A stretch of 64,000 nt of DNA from assembly GCA_950295325.1 (NCBI GenBank), contig OX485806.1:13082001-13146000 (forward strand), in the 5' to 3' direction. Below, one piece after another: positions 48,025 to 58,700 of the stretch (within the stretch, counting starts at the first letter, position 1; every line of letters begins with the position of its first letter). The translations under genes and the position numbers were made by a program. The stretch comes from Polytrichum commune (taxonomy: Eukaryota > Streptophyta > Polytrichopsida > Polytrichales > Polytrichaceae). The notes under the pieces are model-generated. The model saw only the letters and a list, made by a program, of their open reading frames with translations. It was not told where the DNA came from and ran no database searches.

Positions 48025-51000
48025 TTACTCACATTCTACAACACCTGCAAGTTCAAGTAATCGCATGACCTCGTTGTAAGAGTACGTTGGAGCATGAATG
48101 AACTTGTCACTATCATAATCCACTTTGCACAAAAATCTAAACACGTAATAAAGATGTTTGCAATACACCCATTTCCCTTTCTTTCCCAATGACTGACATG
48201 ACATTTTGGTGAAGTCAAGGCATGTGCAATGCGGCATATCGCCAATTGTGACACGATATGTGATGTCCTCCTTGGAGACGATGTTGATTAGCACTCCAAA
48301 TCCTGGATATGGAATGGCAGTTATTCCAACCACATAATATCCGTCCATAAGCCCGGCGCTCTCCCATTTGTTTTTATGATCTACTGTTGGTGCTGCTAGA
48401 TTGTGGCACACTGACTTGCCAAACCTGGAAGTTGGGTGGGCATCCGGATTTAGTGGCACATGAAAATCCATCTGAGGGATTGGGAGCATCGCAATTGTTG
48501 AAAGCCTACGGCGAGGAGAGAGAGCCTCCCTCTGCTGCAATTGGAACCCAACATCTTCGAGTGCCAATACTTCTTGCCTTGAGAGATTGGTATCTATCTT
48601 CACAGGCCATATGCTAAGAACTACAGGCCAATCTAACACATACTTCTTCTTGTTCCCACTTACACAACGTTTGATGTCATCAAGGCAAAACCAAAACTCG
48701 TACTCCACATTGTTGGTGGAGCGGTATTCCTTCTTCAATCCTTTGTACGTGGGAGTTGGTGTGCCATGTTTGCCAGTTCCGACTTTGGCATTGCACAAAG
48801 TTCCTGTATTGGCTTGCATTGCCCAACATCTTTTGGTAGAGTTGGCTGGCAATCGTGCAATATGCCAATGGGAAGAAGAAACAATCAGTCTCTAACACTG
48901 ATGTGGTATGTGCCACACCATGCTCTGTAGAAACCAAAGATTCTTCTATGATTGCCCTTCTAACCCTAGTGTTAGGGCGAGGAATGGAGTAGTTCACTTT
49001 ATCGGGTCGGTGTGAGTCACAATGTGCACCCGGTGGCAGATCAAGCTTTCGTTTGGTGGATCCAAACAACTCAGACCCCTCCAAAGCACAATCCCTAGTA
49101 TTGAGATCTTGCAACCCTGGATAGGACTTCATGGCATCTGCCAATAGTTTCGGATCTCCGCACCTGGCAGCAGCTTTCAATTTCAAGGACACAGAATCAA
49201 GCCCTTTACCAGTAGAACCACCTCTCAACCATGATCTGTAATTTGCAATTTGCATGAATGCACGGATCAAATCGTCCACTGTTGCTTCATACAGACAAGT
49301 CATCTTGTTTCCAGACTGCTGGAGCCATTTGTTGTGTATTGTTTCTGCAAGATTACACGGTGGCATTTCTGCACGTTCATCCATTGTCATATCCTGCAAA
49401 AATATTACACAAATTAGAATAGATGGTATATGTAAATATATATCATGGATTTCTAAAAAGTAAAATAACATCTGAAATACATAGTAATGAAGCACTTACA
49501 AGAATCATGTGACCACCCCATTGCCTATAACGAAAGTGCCAAAACCCCAACCACTCGGACAAGCCGAGAATGCCTTCTTCTGTGGCAGCTCCGGATGACA
49601 ACCACCATGAACGAATGACATGATATTTAATTTCAGCTTCATCAATTGTTTTCGCGTCTTTATAATCTTTGCGTAGTTGTTTGTGCTGAAACTGCAAAGA
49701 TGTCTTTATATACTTCTGCGTCACCTTATCCAAACTTTGTGACCAATGAAAAAGACAAGTACGCTCACGACCCACCATTGGCAAACTTCCAATTAGCATG
49801 AGCATTATTTGCCATGAAACCTTTGAAATTTACTTTTGATACTTCATTCTCCGACATGACGGAGTTTAAGTTTTCCCAAAAGAGCGTTTGAGCTACGCCA
49901 TCTTCAGCTTACATATCACAACACGCAATGGTCAACACCTTACAGTACTTGCTATCATACACATGACACGCAAGGGTGGTCCAGCCCTTCAGACGTTTGA
50001 CGTGATCAAACATTATCCATGAATTCTCCATATCTCCCCCCACTTGCATACGTTTCACAAGATCCATACCACTTCCGGGAAGATCTACTGACATTTTGAA
50101 GACAAATACTTTGTCCTTAGATTGTCCCGGGAATCTACTATCATGGACATACTTGAAGCCTGAATGATCTTTGAGTGCCATGATACTATCCATTGTGCCC
50201 ATTCCACTACGAACAAAGCGCTTTGAGCCCGATACAAAGTTACGACAATTTGGAGAGGCAAGAGTACTGAATTTATCCATGATGACCTCTAATGACGAAC
50301 CTGCTAGGTGATGTCCTTCACCATTTGATGGAGATTTTAGGAGGTAGTCTGCTAGGAATTTTTTGCTCGCTGCCATAACTATTGCAGAGTTTTTGGCACT
50401 CGGTGTTTTCATGACCTCACTAGCAACGCATTGGTAAGCCATGTCAAGTGACTCACAACATGTACCATTTGATACAGGGTGTTCATGAACACCTAGATGT
50501 ATACAAGCTCTTGACATCCCTGGAGATGTGGAGTGAACATATATTATGCGAGCATGACACAACACAATACACGTTGGTATTGAACAACATACCTTACATT
50601 CCAATCTTGATTTTTCTGGGGCAACATCTCCCACAGAAAATGGGATAGGAGTCGATCCAATCCATTCGGTGTAATTGTAAACACCTCCATTGCGATACAA
50701 ATAATCATAGTATGTATTTGTGCACTGTAAATGACCGGCACATAAAGAACGTCTGAAAGAAAATCCAAAATCGTTTTGGATATTTGTTGTTTTGGTTGTG
50801 CACCAAGGATGTCCGTCGCACATCTTATCCATGCCATCCATGGAACGCCCATACGTACTAGAAACATCCACAGCTATTGGAGGCAAAATAAATATAACAT
50901 CACCATCAAAAGATGGTGGCAAGTACTTGACATTACGTACATCTATAGTGTCAAAATCAATTGCAGTAAGATCGGATTTAGACCTTTTCCTAGACTTTGT

Positions 51001-51705
51001 CATTTTTAATGCATCGACAATATTAAAACCTGAAGAAGATGAAGAAGGATGAAGAGGTGGACGTTGAGACGAAACACCATGGCGAATCAATTTCATGTAC
51101 GACGAATTGTGAGGGGTTTTATCAACATCCACAGAGACCAAAACCAGTTTGGAAGGCTTAGTCTTATCAGAAAAAGGTGATGTATCAGAAATATTAACAA
51201 CAGGACAAACCTCTTCATCTGAATCCAACAACACAAGTACATCATCGTCACTTGGTTCTATCTTGACAGTAGCCATACTAGGCACATTGACAGTAGATGC
51301 GCCAAACTCATTTGTCAACAAAGCAGTGGATGCTTGCATCTGAGAATTAGTAAGCCCTATAACTCTAAATGATTTTGGACCTAAAATCCAAAAGTATCCA
51401 TCTTGACACATGCTCTTCGGAATCAAAATTGTCTCCAAAATATCGTCGTTCGTGGAATACATCTCTTGCTCCACGTACATAGATCCTATCCGGAGATTGA
51501 ACCTCAAACTAAGCAATTCTTCTGAGACCTTCACATGATGATCATCCTCAAGAGGCAAAGTGAAGGGCACAAATGATCTAGATGCTTTAATGGTAGCCAT
51601 TTTGAAGTAAGGGTATTGGAAAATGAGAGACATTGGAATGTGCAAATGAAAGATAATTTGTACTGGCAATATTGGGCCTTCGCAAGAAACCCTAAATAAG
51701 AACAA
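48025..51705 (-). pseudogene. MULE-type transposase with zinc cluster and SWIM finger, broken
   Basis: A chain of minus-strand frames: 49909-51705 (598 codons; best start is M-A-T-I-K at 51600), 49502-49805, then after a probable intron (about 49395-49498) 48900-49394, and 48025-48852. The first part has a Cys/His cluster (C-D-G-H-P-W-C…C-A-G-H-L-Q-C) and ends in the start of a transposase core (M-F-D-H-V-K-R-L-K-G-W-T). The second has R-E-R-T-C-L-F-H-W-S-Q-S-L-D, typical of plant MULE proteins. The last has a SWIM finger, C-T-C…Y-C-K-H. Breaks: an in-frame TAA right after C-C-D-M, a TGA shortly after and a frame change before 49805, and another frame change near 48890. Terminal inverted repeats were not identified. 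Not functional as it stands. Confidence 0.75.
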
Positions 51706-51779
51706 TAAAAAAATGAAGAAACCCTAATATCTAAGAACAATGAAGGCGATCCATAACATTAAGGAGCAATGCTAAGAGG

Positions 51780-52500
51780 GTATCCTTTGAGTACCCGCAA
51801 ATTTACCTCAGCAAGAAGGGACAAGTTTGCAAAACAAAGGTGAATGAATGGATAATTAATCAAATATAGAAGCTTCAAAAAGGTATCAAAGAGGTTTCCA
51901 ATGCGGGTGTCGGGAGACTTTTCCAAAAAGTGCAACTACCTTTTTGACCTAACCAACTTTCCCGTTGCTTTACAGCTATTTAAATTTATTAAGATCGTAA
52001 TTTAGCCTAGATTAGAACCTTTATCACCACTTGGCATTAGTTTTGTCCTAGAAACCGACATAATTAATACTAAGCATTGAAAGTAACTACCCAAATAGAT
52101 CTAAAATAGCCTAAGTAAAACTCAAACTTAGTGTTACTTTTGCTCTTGAAAGACCATCAAACCGGCACGCGCCGGTTTGATGCTCTTTTAAGAAGGTCAA
52201 TTCGGGCTTCCTACTTAATATTATGTCACATTCAAATGATAAAATAGATTACAATAAGCGAGTTTCCGCGTCGAAAAAAAATAACAAGAAAAATATACGG
52301 TATCAGTATATTTCAAAATAAATATTCTAATCAATAGAATAGAACCACGCGTTAATAAGATTCAATATATATATGTAGGAGTATGCACCAAGCTTTGTAT
52401 GAGTGTTTTAGAAAGTGAGTTGTATAGCGGTTAGCATTTATTATCACAGATGCAAGAGGTAGATCATTATGAGACTAGTACATAATTGAGTGGAAGAAGG
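51780..52500. other. No gene recognised
   Basis: AT-rich flank of the MULE remnant. GGCACGCGCC at about 52163 lies in a short inverted repeat, AAACCGGC…GCCGGTTT. Confidence 0.4.
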
Positions 52501-52557
52501 AAGAGACGAAAATGATTGTACTTCACAACAAAGAGAATTCGAGAACGAGCAAACAGT

Positions 52558-52827
52558 ATGAGGAAAAAATCTAACATTGTAATGCAGAATTATATAGATG
52601 ATTTAGCAGAAATACAAAAGAGTATAGATTTGAATGATTTGGACGAAGAAAGTGAAGAGGCAAGAGAAGAGGTTGATGGGGATGTATACAATAATACTGC
52701 GAATAAGATTGGAGTCCACGATGATGGTGAAGAGGAAGAAAATGAGCAAATCAAGATATATGAAGAAGATGACAACAACTCCATGCACGGAAACGAAGAA
52801 GATGAAGATGGAGACAAAATTTATTGC
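52558..52827 (+). CDS. Possible acidic exon with a good splice donor, 90 aa
   Basis: ATG at 52558 opens a frame ending at a strong GTAAGT donor (52828). The peptide is very acidic (E-E-S-E-E-A-R-E-E, then E-E-E-E-N-E and N-E-E-D-E-D-G-D). Gene A has an acidic stretch (D-E-D-E-E-G…G-D-E-D-D) at its N-terminus, and gene C's first recognised exon starts with an acceptor at 55709, so this could be an upstream exon of gene C. The 2.9-kb gap would then hold the hairpin minisatellite. This is inference and equally may be chance. Confidence 0.25.
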
Positions 52828-52989
52828 GTAAGTATCTTTTGAGCATCTCATAGAAAATAACACATATTTGACATAACACAAATGCTATTGGAGTTGCAAT
52901 TTGATGAGAGTAATAGTCAACCAGATGGTAGAGCAAGCGTATTAGTTTGTTGAAAGTAGATGATTTTATTAAAAAGTTATTAAGAAGGA

Positions 52990-53135
52990 TCTACGCACAC
53001 TTGCATAGGAAAACCTTCTATATATCCAACCTATATAATTTCCTGCCTAACCACTAGCTCATTAGGGGATAGCACCAGTCAATGCAACCAACCGGATTCG
53101 AACCCTGGTTAGTGCAGACCGAAACATCAGTCTCT
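52990..53135 (-). repeat. tRNA-like / SINE-like fragment
   Basis: The minus strand has AACCAGGGTTCGAATCCGGTT at about 53085-53105, which fits a pol III B box (GGTTCGAATCC) within a T-arm-like stem. GAGCTAGTGGTTAGG, A-box-like, lies on the same strand but 3' of the B box, the wrong order for a simple tRNA gene. A rearranged SINE or tRNA relic is likely. Confidence 0.35.
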
Positions 53136-53337
53136 TTAGACTACTCGCATCCACATGTGGATGTCTTAAATCCTTTTGCACACAGTTATATTCAATTCAC
53201 GAAGGTATATGATCGCTTCTAGCTAGTCTACTACAAGCAACGACAAATACGTTTAAGAGTCCAAAAGGTATTAACAGGATTGCAAATTTCATACCCCTTT
53301 CCTGGTATATGAAAGTAGAAACACGTATGAGGACCGG

Positions 53338-54525
53338 ATAGGGTATTGGTGGTACCGCCAATACCCTATCAGGTATGAGAGTCGAAATATGTAGGAGGGC
53401 CCCCAGGGTATTGGCAGTACCGCCACAACCCCCCGTCCATAATAGTGGATACACGTATGAAAGCCCCAGGGGTATTGGCGGTACCCGCCACTATCATTTT
53501 GGGTATGAGAGGGGAAATACGAAGGAGGTCCCGAAGGGTATTGGCGGTGCCGCCAATACCCCCCGGGTATTAAAATGAAAACATGTATAACGGCCCCAGG
53601 GGTATTGGTGGTGCCCCCAACCACCCCCCCCCCCCCCCCCGGCCACCGTGGGTATGGAAATAGATATGCGTATGTGGTCTCACGGGTATTGGTGGCACCG
53701 CGAATACCCACCGGGCATGAAAGAAGAAATATGCTAGAGGTGTAACGGGTATTGGCGGCACCGCCAATACCCCTTCGGGTATGAAGGAAAAAATGCGTAT
53801 GTGGTCTAAGGGGTATTGGCAGCACCACCAATACCCCTTCGGGTATGAAGGAGGAAATATGTATGTGGTCTAAGGGGTATTGGTGGCACCGCCAATACCC
53901 CCTCGGGTATAAATGAGGAAATACGTATGGGGGTCTAATGGGTATTGGCGGCACCGCCAATACCCCCTCGGGTACAAATGAGGAAATATGTATGGGATCT
54001 AATGGGTATTGGCGGCACCGCCAATACCCCCTCGGGTACAAATGAGGAAATATGTATGGGATCTAATGGGTATTGGCGGCACCACCAATACCCCCTCGGC
54101 TATAAAGGAGGAAATACGTATGGGGTCTAATGGGTATTGGCGGTGCCGCTATACCCCCTCGGGTATAAAGGAGGAAATACGTACGGGGTCTAATGGGTAT
54201 TGGCGGCACCGCCAATACCCCCTCGGGTATAAAGGAAGAAATACGTATGTGTTCTAAGGGGTATTGGCGGCACCGCCAATACCCCCTCGGATATAAAGGA
54301 AGAAATACGTATGTGGTCTAAGGGGTATTGGAGGCACCGCCAATACCCCCTCGGGTATGAAAGCACGTACAAGGGCTTGGGGATATTGGCGATGCCGCCA
54401 ATACCCCTCAAGATATGGGAGACGTTATGCATTCGAAAATACCAAGGGCATTGGCGGTACCGCTAATATCCCTAAGGCCTAAAGTTGCGATGTTTATGAA
54501 GATATTGGCGGTGCCGCCGATATCA
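53338..54525. repeat. 64-bp hairpin minisatellite, about 19 units
   Basis: Units of about 64 bp each carry a palindrome of two 12-bp arms, GGGTATTGGCGG and CCGCCAATACCC, with a 2-bp spacer (CA, TG or TA). A GGGTATRAANGAGGAAATACGTATG-like linker follows. Central units (53748-54350) are most alike and edge units diverge. In the unit near 54502 the arm outer bases have changed on both sides (GATAT…ATATC). A poly-C run of about 18 bases lies at about 53623-53640. Any ORF through the array is a repeat artefact. Confidence 0.95.
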
Positions 54526-54909
54526 TCCGGGTAGGAAACTGAAAGTATTTTTGGGTAAGCACTGTCCTCATCCAAATGTAAATATTCATCCAATAAGATT
54601 CATTTGTTTAAAAATTCTGATAGACAAGGTAGGAAACCCTACGTTCAGTTCTTTTTCGGTTGCTGAACATTGAGAAGAGTGGCAAGCCGTGGGGTAGTAG
54701 CGAGGTGGTGGAAGAAGATATTAGGTGTCGCGGGTTGTCGTAAGGTTGGATGTAACAAAGTATGAGGTGATTATCTTCATTTGTGTATGTATGTATTGTG
54801 TATTCTGAAAATGCATATAAAAAGTCATTTTCAAGCTTAACAACGTGTGTTTGTAATCTGTACAAGTATATGTTGTTATAATCTGTATAGACAAATGAGT
54901 TTGTATTTG

Positions 54910-55040
54910 AGGGTATTGGCGGTGCCGCCAATACCCCTTTAAGAACCAAATATTGAAGGATTGAATGCTTTGATAGCATAATGAAGAACCAATTTTACTG
55001 TGTATCAACAGTTTGAGGATATTGGCGGCACAGCCAGTAT
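54910..55040. repeat. Two outlying copies of the hairpin palindrome
   Basis: A perfect copy, GGGTATTGGCGG-TG-CCGCCAATACCC, lies at about 54911-54936, 400 bases beyond the array. A decayed copy (GGATATTGGCGGCACAGCCAGTATACC) begins at about 55016. The surrounding sequence is unrelated to the array linker. Confidence 0.8.
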
Positions 55041-55044
55041 ACCA

Positions 55045-55212
55045 AAGACTGTGTGTATGTGTATGTTGGTGTGAATATGAGTGTATAAATGTGTGTGTTT
55101 TTGTGTGTGTGTTTTTGTGTTTGGGTTTGTGTTTGTGTTTGTATTTGTGTGTGTTTGTATTTGTGTTGTATGTGTGTTTGTGTTTGTGTGTGTGTGTGTG
55201 TGTTTTTTTTTT
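55045..55212 (+). repeat. TG/TTTG-rich simple repeat
   Basis: Compound (GT)n and (GTTT)n repeat ending in a T run. It creates a long low-complexity frame on the minus strand that is not a gene. Confidence 0.9.
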
Positions 55213-55709
55213 TAAAGTCTGAAAGTGGTAGATTTGGGTTTTAAGAGGTGAATTTTTAAAATTATAAAAAAACCTTAGATTACGTTGAAAAACAATAAGT
55301 GTATACATTTAGATCATCTCAGTAGACACGATTTTTTGTGGAATTTAAAACTTGAATTTGCATTTTTAGGAATTTTCCAAAGTGTACTGCTTTTGTGGGG
55401 TTGAAGATTTGTAATCTAATGTACCCCCTCGGTACATTCTAGAATTTGTTTTATGCAGTGTTTCTTTCAACTAGGCAACTTTGAAGGTCCTTAAAAATTG
55501 AAGATTATGATGATTTTTTTTAAAATAAGTAAGATTAGATTCATTTTATTTGGCTCTACTACTTGTTCATATAATGTTTTTTCATATGAGTTCATTTTTT
55601 ATATTTAAAAATTTGTTGAAGTTCTACATAAGAAGTTGTTTGTTGTTTTGAATTTAGTTGAAGTGATCAACAATTTGTGTTTTGACAAGTTTCTTCATCT
55701 TTGTTGCAG

Positions 55710-58700
55710 ATGGAGACAAACGATACTTCAAAGCATTTGGCTTCTGATAACAAGCCAAATTGTTGATTTGTGTGAAGTCACTTCTTCTCATGTGAAAGCA
55801 AATGCTATTTTGAGTGATCATTCGTTTGATTCTAACTCAGTAATTAAGAATCTGCAATTTCAACCTACTTCAAAATCAAGATTTTTCATTCCGTTATGTC
55901 ATTTTTTTTCAATGCCTTTGGTTCGACCAACCTTGATGTCAGATGTTCTCAAGTTGGAACAGGGATTTATTCATGGGTATAGATCCGGAAGTGCCGTGTT
56001 TTATATCTCAGTTGTAAACAATGAAATGGAAACTGAAGATGTGACCTTTGAATTGATAAATTCTTGGAATACACACTGGAAAAATGCAAGTGCAAAATTC
56101 GATGAGTTTCTAAAAGAAGACGAGGTTCTCAACAAATTTGTGGGCAACATGTTTTGGGTGTGAGATGAGAATCATCGTTTGCAAGCATGGAGGTCAGTTA
56201 TCGATAAGCATCATTTTGGAGAGGCAACTTGGCACATTTCAGTGGATTCTATTTTGTTGAATCCATCCCCTGATGTTGCGGTGCTGCTCATGACAATGCA
56301 CGATCTCAACATGTATGTTTTTACCATGTATTTTGTTTTTTCATTTCTCAAGTTTTTAGTTTGTTTCTTATTTGTTTTTTATATTTTTTATTGAATTCGT
56401 TTTGGTTGTTTCAGTCATGTTGAACATTCTCATGTGAAGACCAACCTTGTGCATCAACTGTATCGTGTGCAAGCTATCGGAAATTTATTCATTGAAAACT
56501 TCAAAAATTTATTGACACCTGACCAATACAAAAAATGCATCACAAAGACAATTGCAACGTGGTACTCGCTTACACGGGATCTCTTCTTAGATTATTTATA
56601 TAATGTAAGTTTCATACCACTCTTCGCACTCTTCGTTATTTTCATTAGTTTTCTCGTTTTAATCGTATTTCTATGTTTAACTGATTGTGTTATTTGTTCA
56701 GCGTGATATTGTTGATGCAGAAGATTTGGCCAAGAAAAAATATTTTGAGGTCAATCAAAAGCATGAGAGGTATGTCGAAGGAGTTACTGAATTTATGAAT
56801 GCAGCAATGGATGCCAAACGTGTCAAACTAGACTCTAGTCTTGTAAAGCATTTACCTATTGCGGATCCCAGTTTGGGACATGGTTTCTTGACTCAAATCA
56901 AATGGCATTATGATTTGTGTTATGAAGAACCTCAAATGAATCAAGAAAAGCTTAGCATCTTGTGACATCGAAAGTAGGTGCCGCGCAGAAGGTTAAATTA
57001 TTGGAGTTGTGGAATTCAACTCGTGCATTTCGTATGTCTTTGAAATTTCCAAAGATACCTAATTCCGATAAGGCTTTTGATTTATGGTTATACAAAGCAA
57101 CATTTTGGAGTCTGGTAATAATATCTTGTTGAAGTCTGTTTTTATCTAAATAATTGTAAGTATTATTTTCATATTATATGTATTCCATACTTTTGTTCTC
57201 ACTTGTTTTTTCTTTTTCTTTCAATAGTTGGCTAAAGAAGCTCTTGGTCTTTATGAATCCACAATTTTTGAATTAAACATCATCATCAAGATCGCTCCTG
57301 AAACAGTGGAACCTTTGCCACTTTTTGCTGATTATGTTAAATCTTGGAGGGTTACTTGTCGGAAAACGGCATTTTTCAAATTGTTCAAATCGAATGACGG
57401 CATTATGAAAAACGAGACTTTTGATAAGCAGTCTGGAGGACTTCAAGCCATGAGACGGGTTGTTTACAAGTATTTGTGATATTTGTCTTGACTGTATTTT
57501 ATGTTTGGCATTCTTTATTTTTTTTCCAATTTTTGTAACTCTTTTGACTTGAATCTAATTTTTTAATTTACACAGATACTTTAAGCGTGTGTTGCTGCTT
57601 GCCAATGCTTTGGATAAGCTCCCAACATTTTTGGACAGTTTTAAGGATGTTCAATCGGAGAATTCGATGTTCACTTCTGAAATATGCAAGGATTGGAATG
57701 AGGTCCATTGGTATGAATGCGGATGGTTGTGAGCCCAAAATTGATGCCCACATTGGTTGTTAACACTTGTAAAACATTACAAGTGGTGTTTTGGTGATTT
57801 ATGATTATTCACAAAAATATAAAAAGAATGAAACTTGAAGAAAACTTAGTTTGAAGCATTAGGCTTTTGTGGAGTGGATTTAAGTAGGAGAAGGACAAAC
57901 GTTGGTAAAGTGTGGTAGGTAGAAAGCCAAGGTTAGTTAAATGTTTGAATTAAGATCCTTGTTGATCATTTGAGGGAGGACGACTTAGGAAATAGGATAA
58001 GAACCTACAAAGTAGGAGGAAATCTCGAGGGCTTATCGTGAGCCTTGAGGGTGCTCACCCCCTCAAACTCACTATATAACCCCTCATTCTTCCCTCACTC
58101 ATCCTCTCTTTCCTTTGTGCTTTTTGGCACTCCACGTGTTATAAGTGTGGGTGCGTGAGAAGCAAGATAGGAGCACGTGTGTGTGCATGGATGTAAGGTT
58201 AGGAGCCAAGGCTAGTTGGCCTTGAAGAGGGCTTGACCTCTTGTTAGTAATAGTTGGGCGTGAATGATTTAAAGTTCAATTTATGGCTTTGTTTGAATAC
58301 TTGGATTTACATTGATTAGCCTTATACTTATGCGGATGTGCAAAGTTTCTTATTGGAGCATTTAGTTTTGTTGGACTTCATATGAATTTTTGAGAGCCAA
58401 AAAACCGAGACTATGTCCAAACTTCCAAAAACTAGTGAGAAAGTGTAGATTCAAAGGGAACAGCGTAGAATTGCGACCATATACTTTGTGGTAGTAAAAA
58501 TATTATTACATATTCATGTAGAGGACTTCATTACCTATCCATGGATACCAAGAACTCATTTTTTGGACTTCATATGAATTTTTGAGAGCCAAAAAACCGA
58601 GACTATGTCCAAACTTCCAAAAACTAGTGAGAAAGTGTAGATTCAAAGAGAACAGCGTAGAATTGTGACCATATACTTTGTGGCAGTAGAAATATTATTG

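Noticed and set aside
53085-53105. Functional tRNA gene
   Set aside because: Only a T-arm/B-box-like part is present; the A-box-like sequence is on the wrong side and no acceptor stem or anticodon arm could be formed.
53289-54041. 250-codon minus-strand ORF with G-Y-W-R-C-R-Q-Y-P repeats
   Set aside because: It is the translation of the 64-bp hairpin minisatellite. Other frames through the array are equally open, so it is not evidence of a gene.
54721-55308. 195-codon minus-strand ORF with long T-H/K-H-K runs
   Set aside because: It reads through the TG/TTTG simple repeat; low complexity only.
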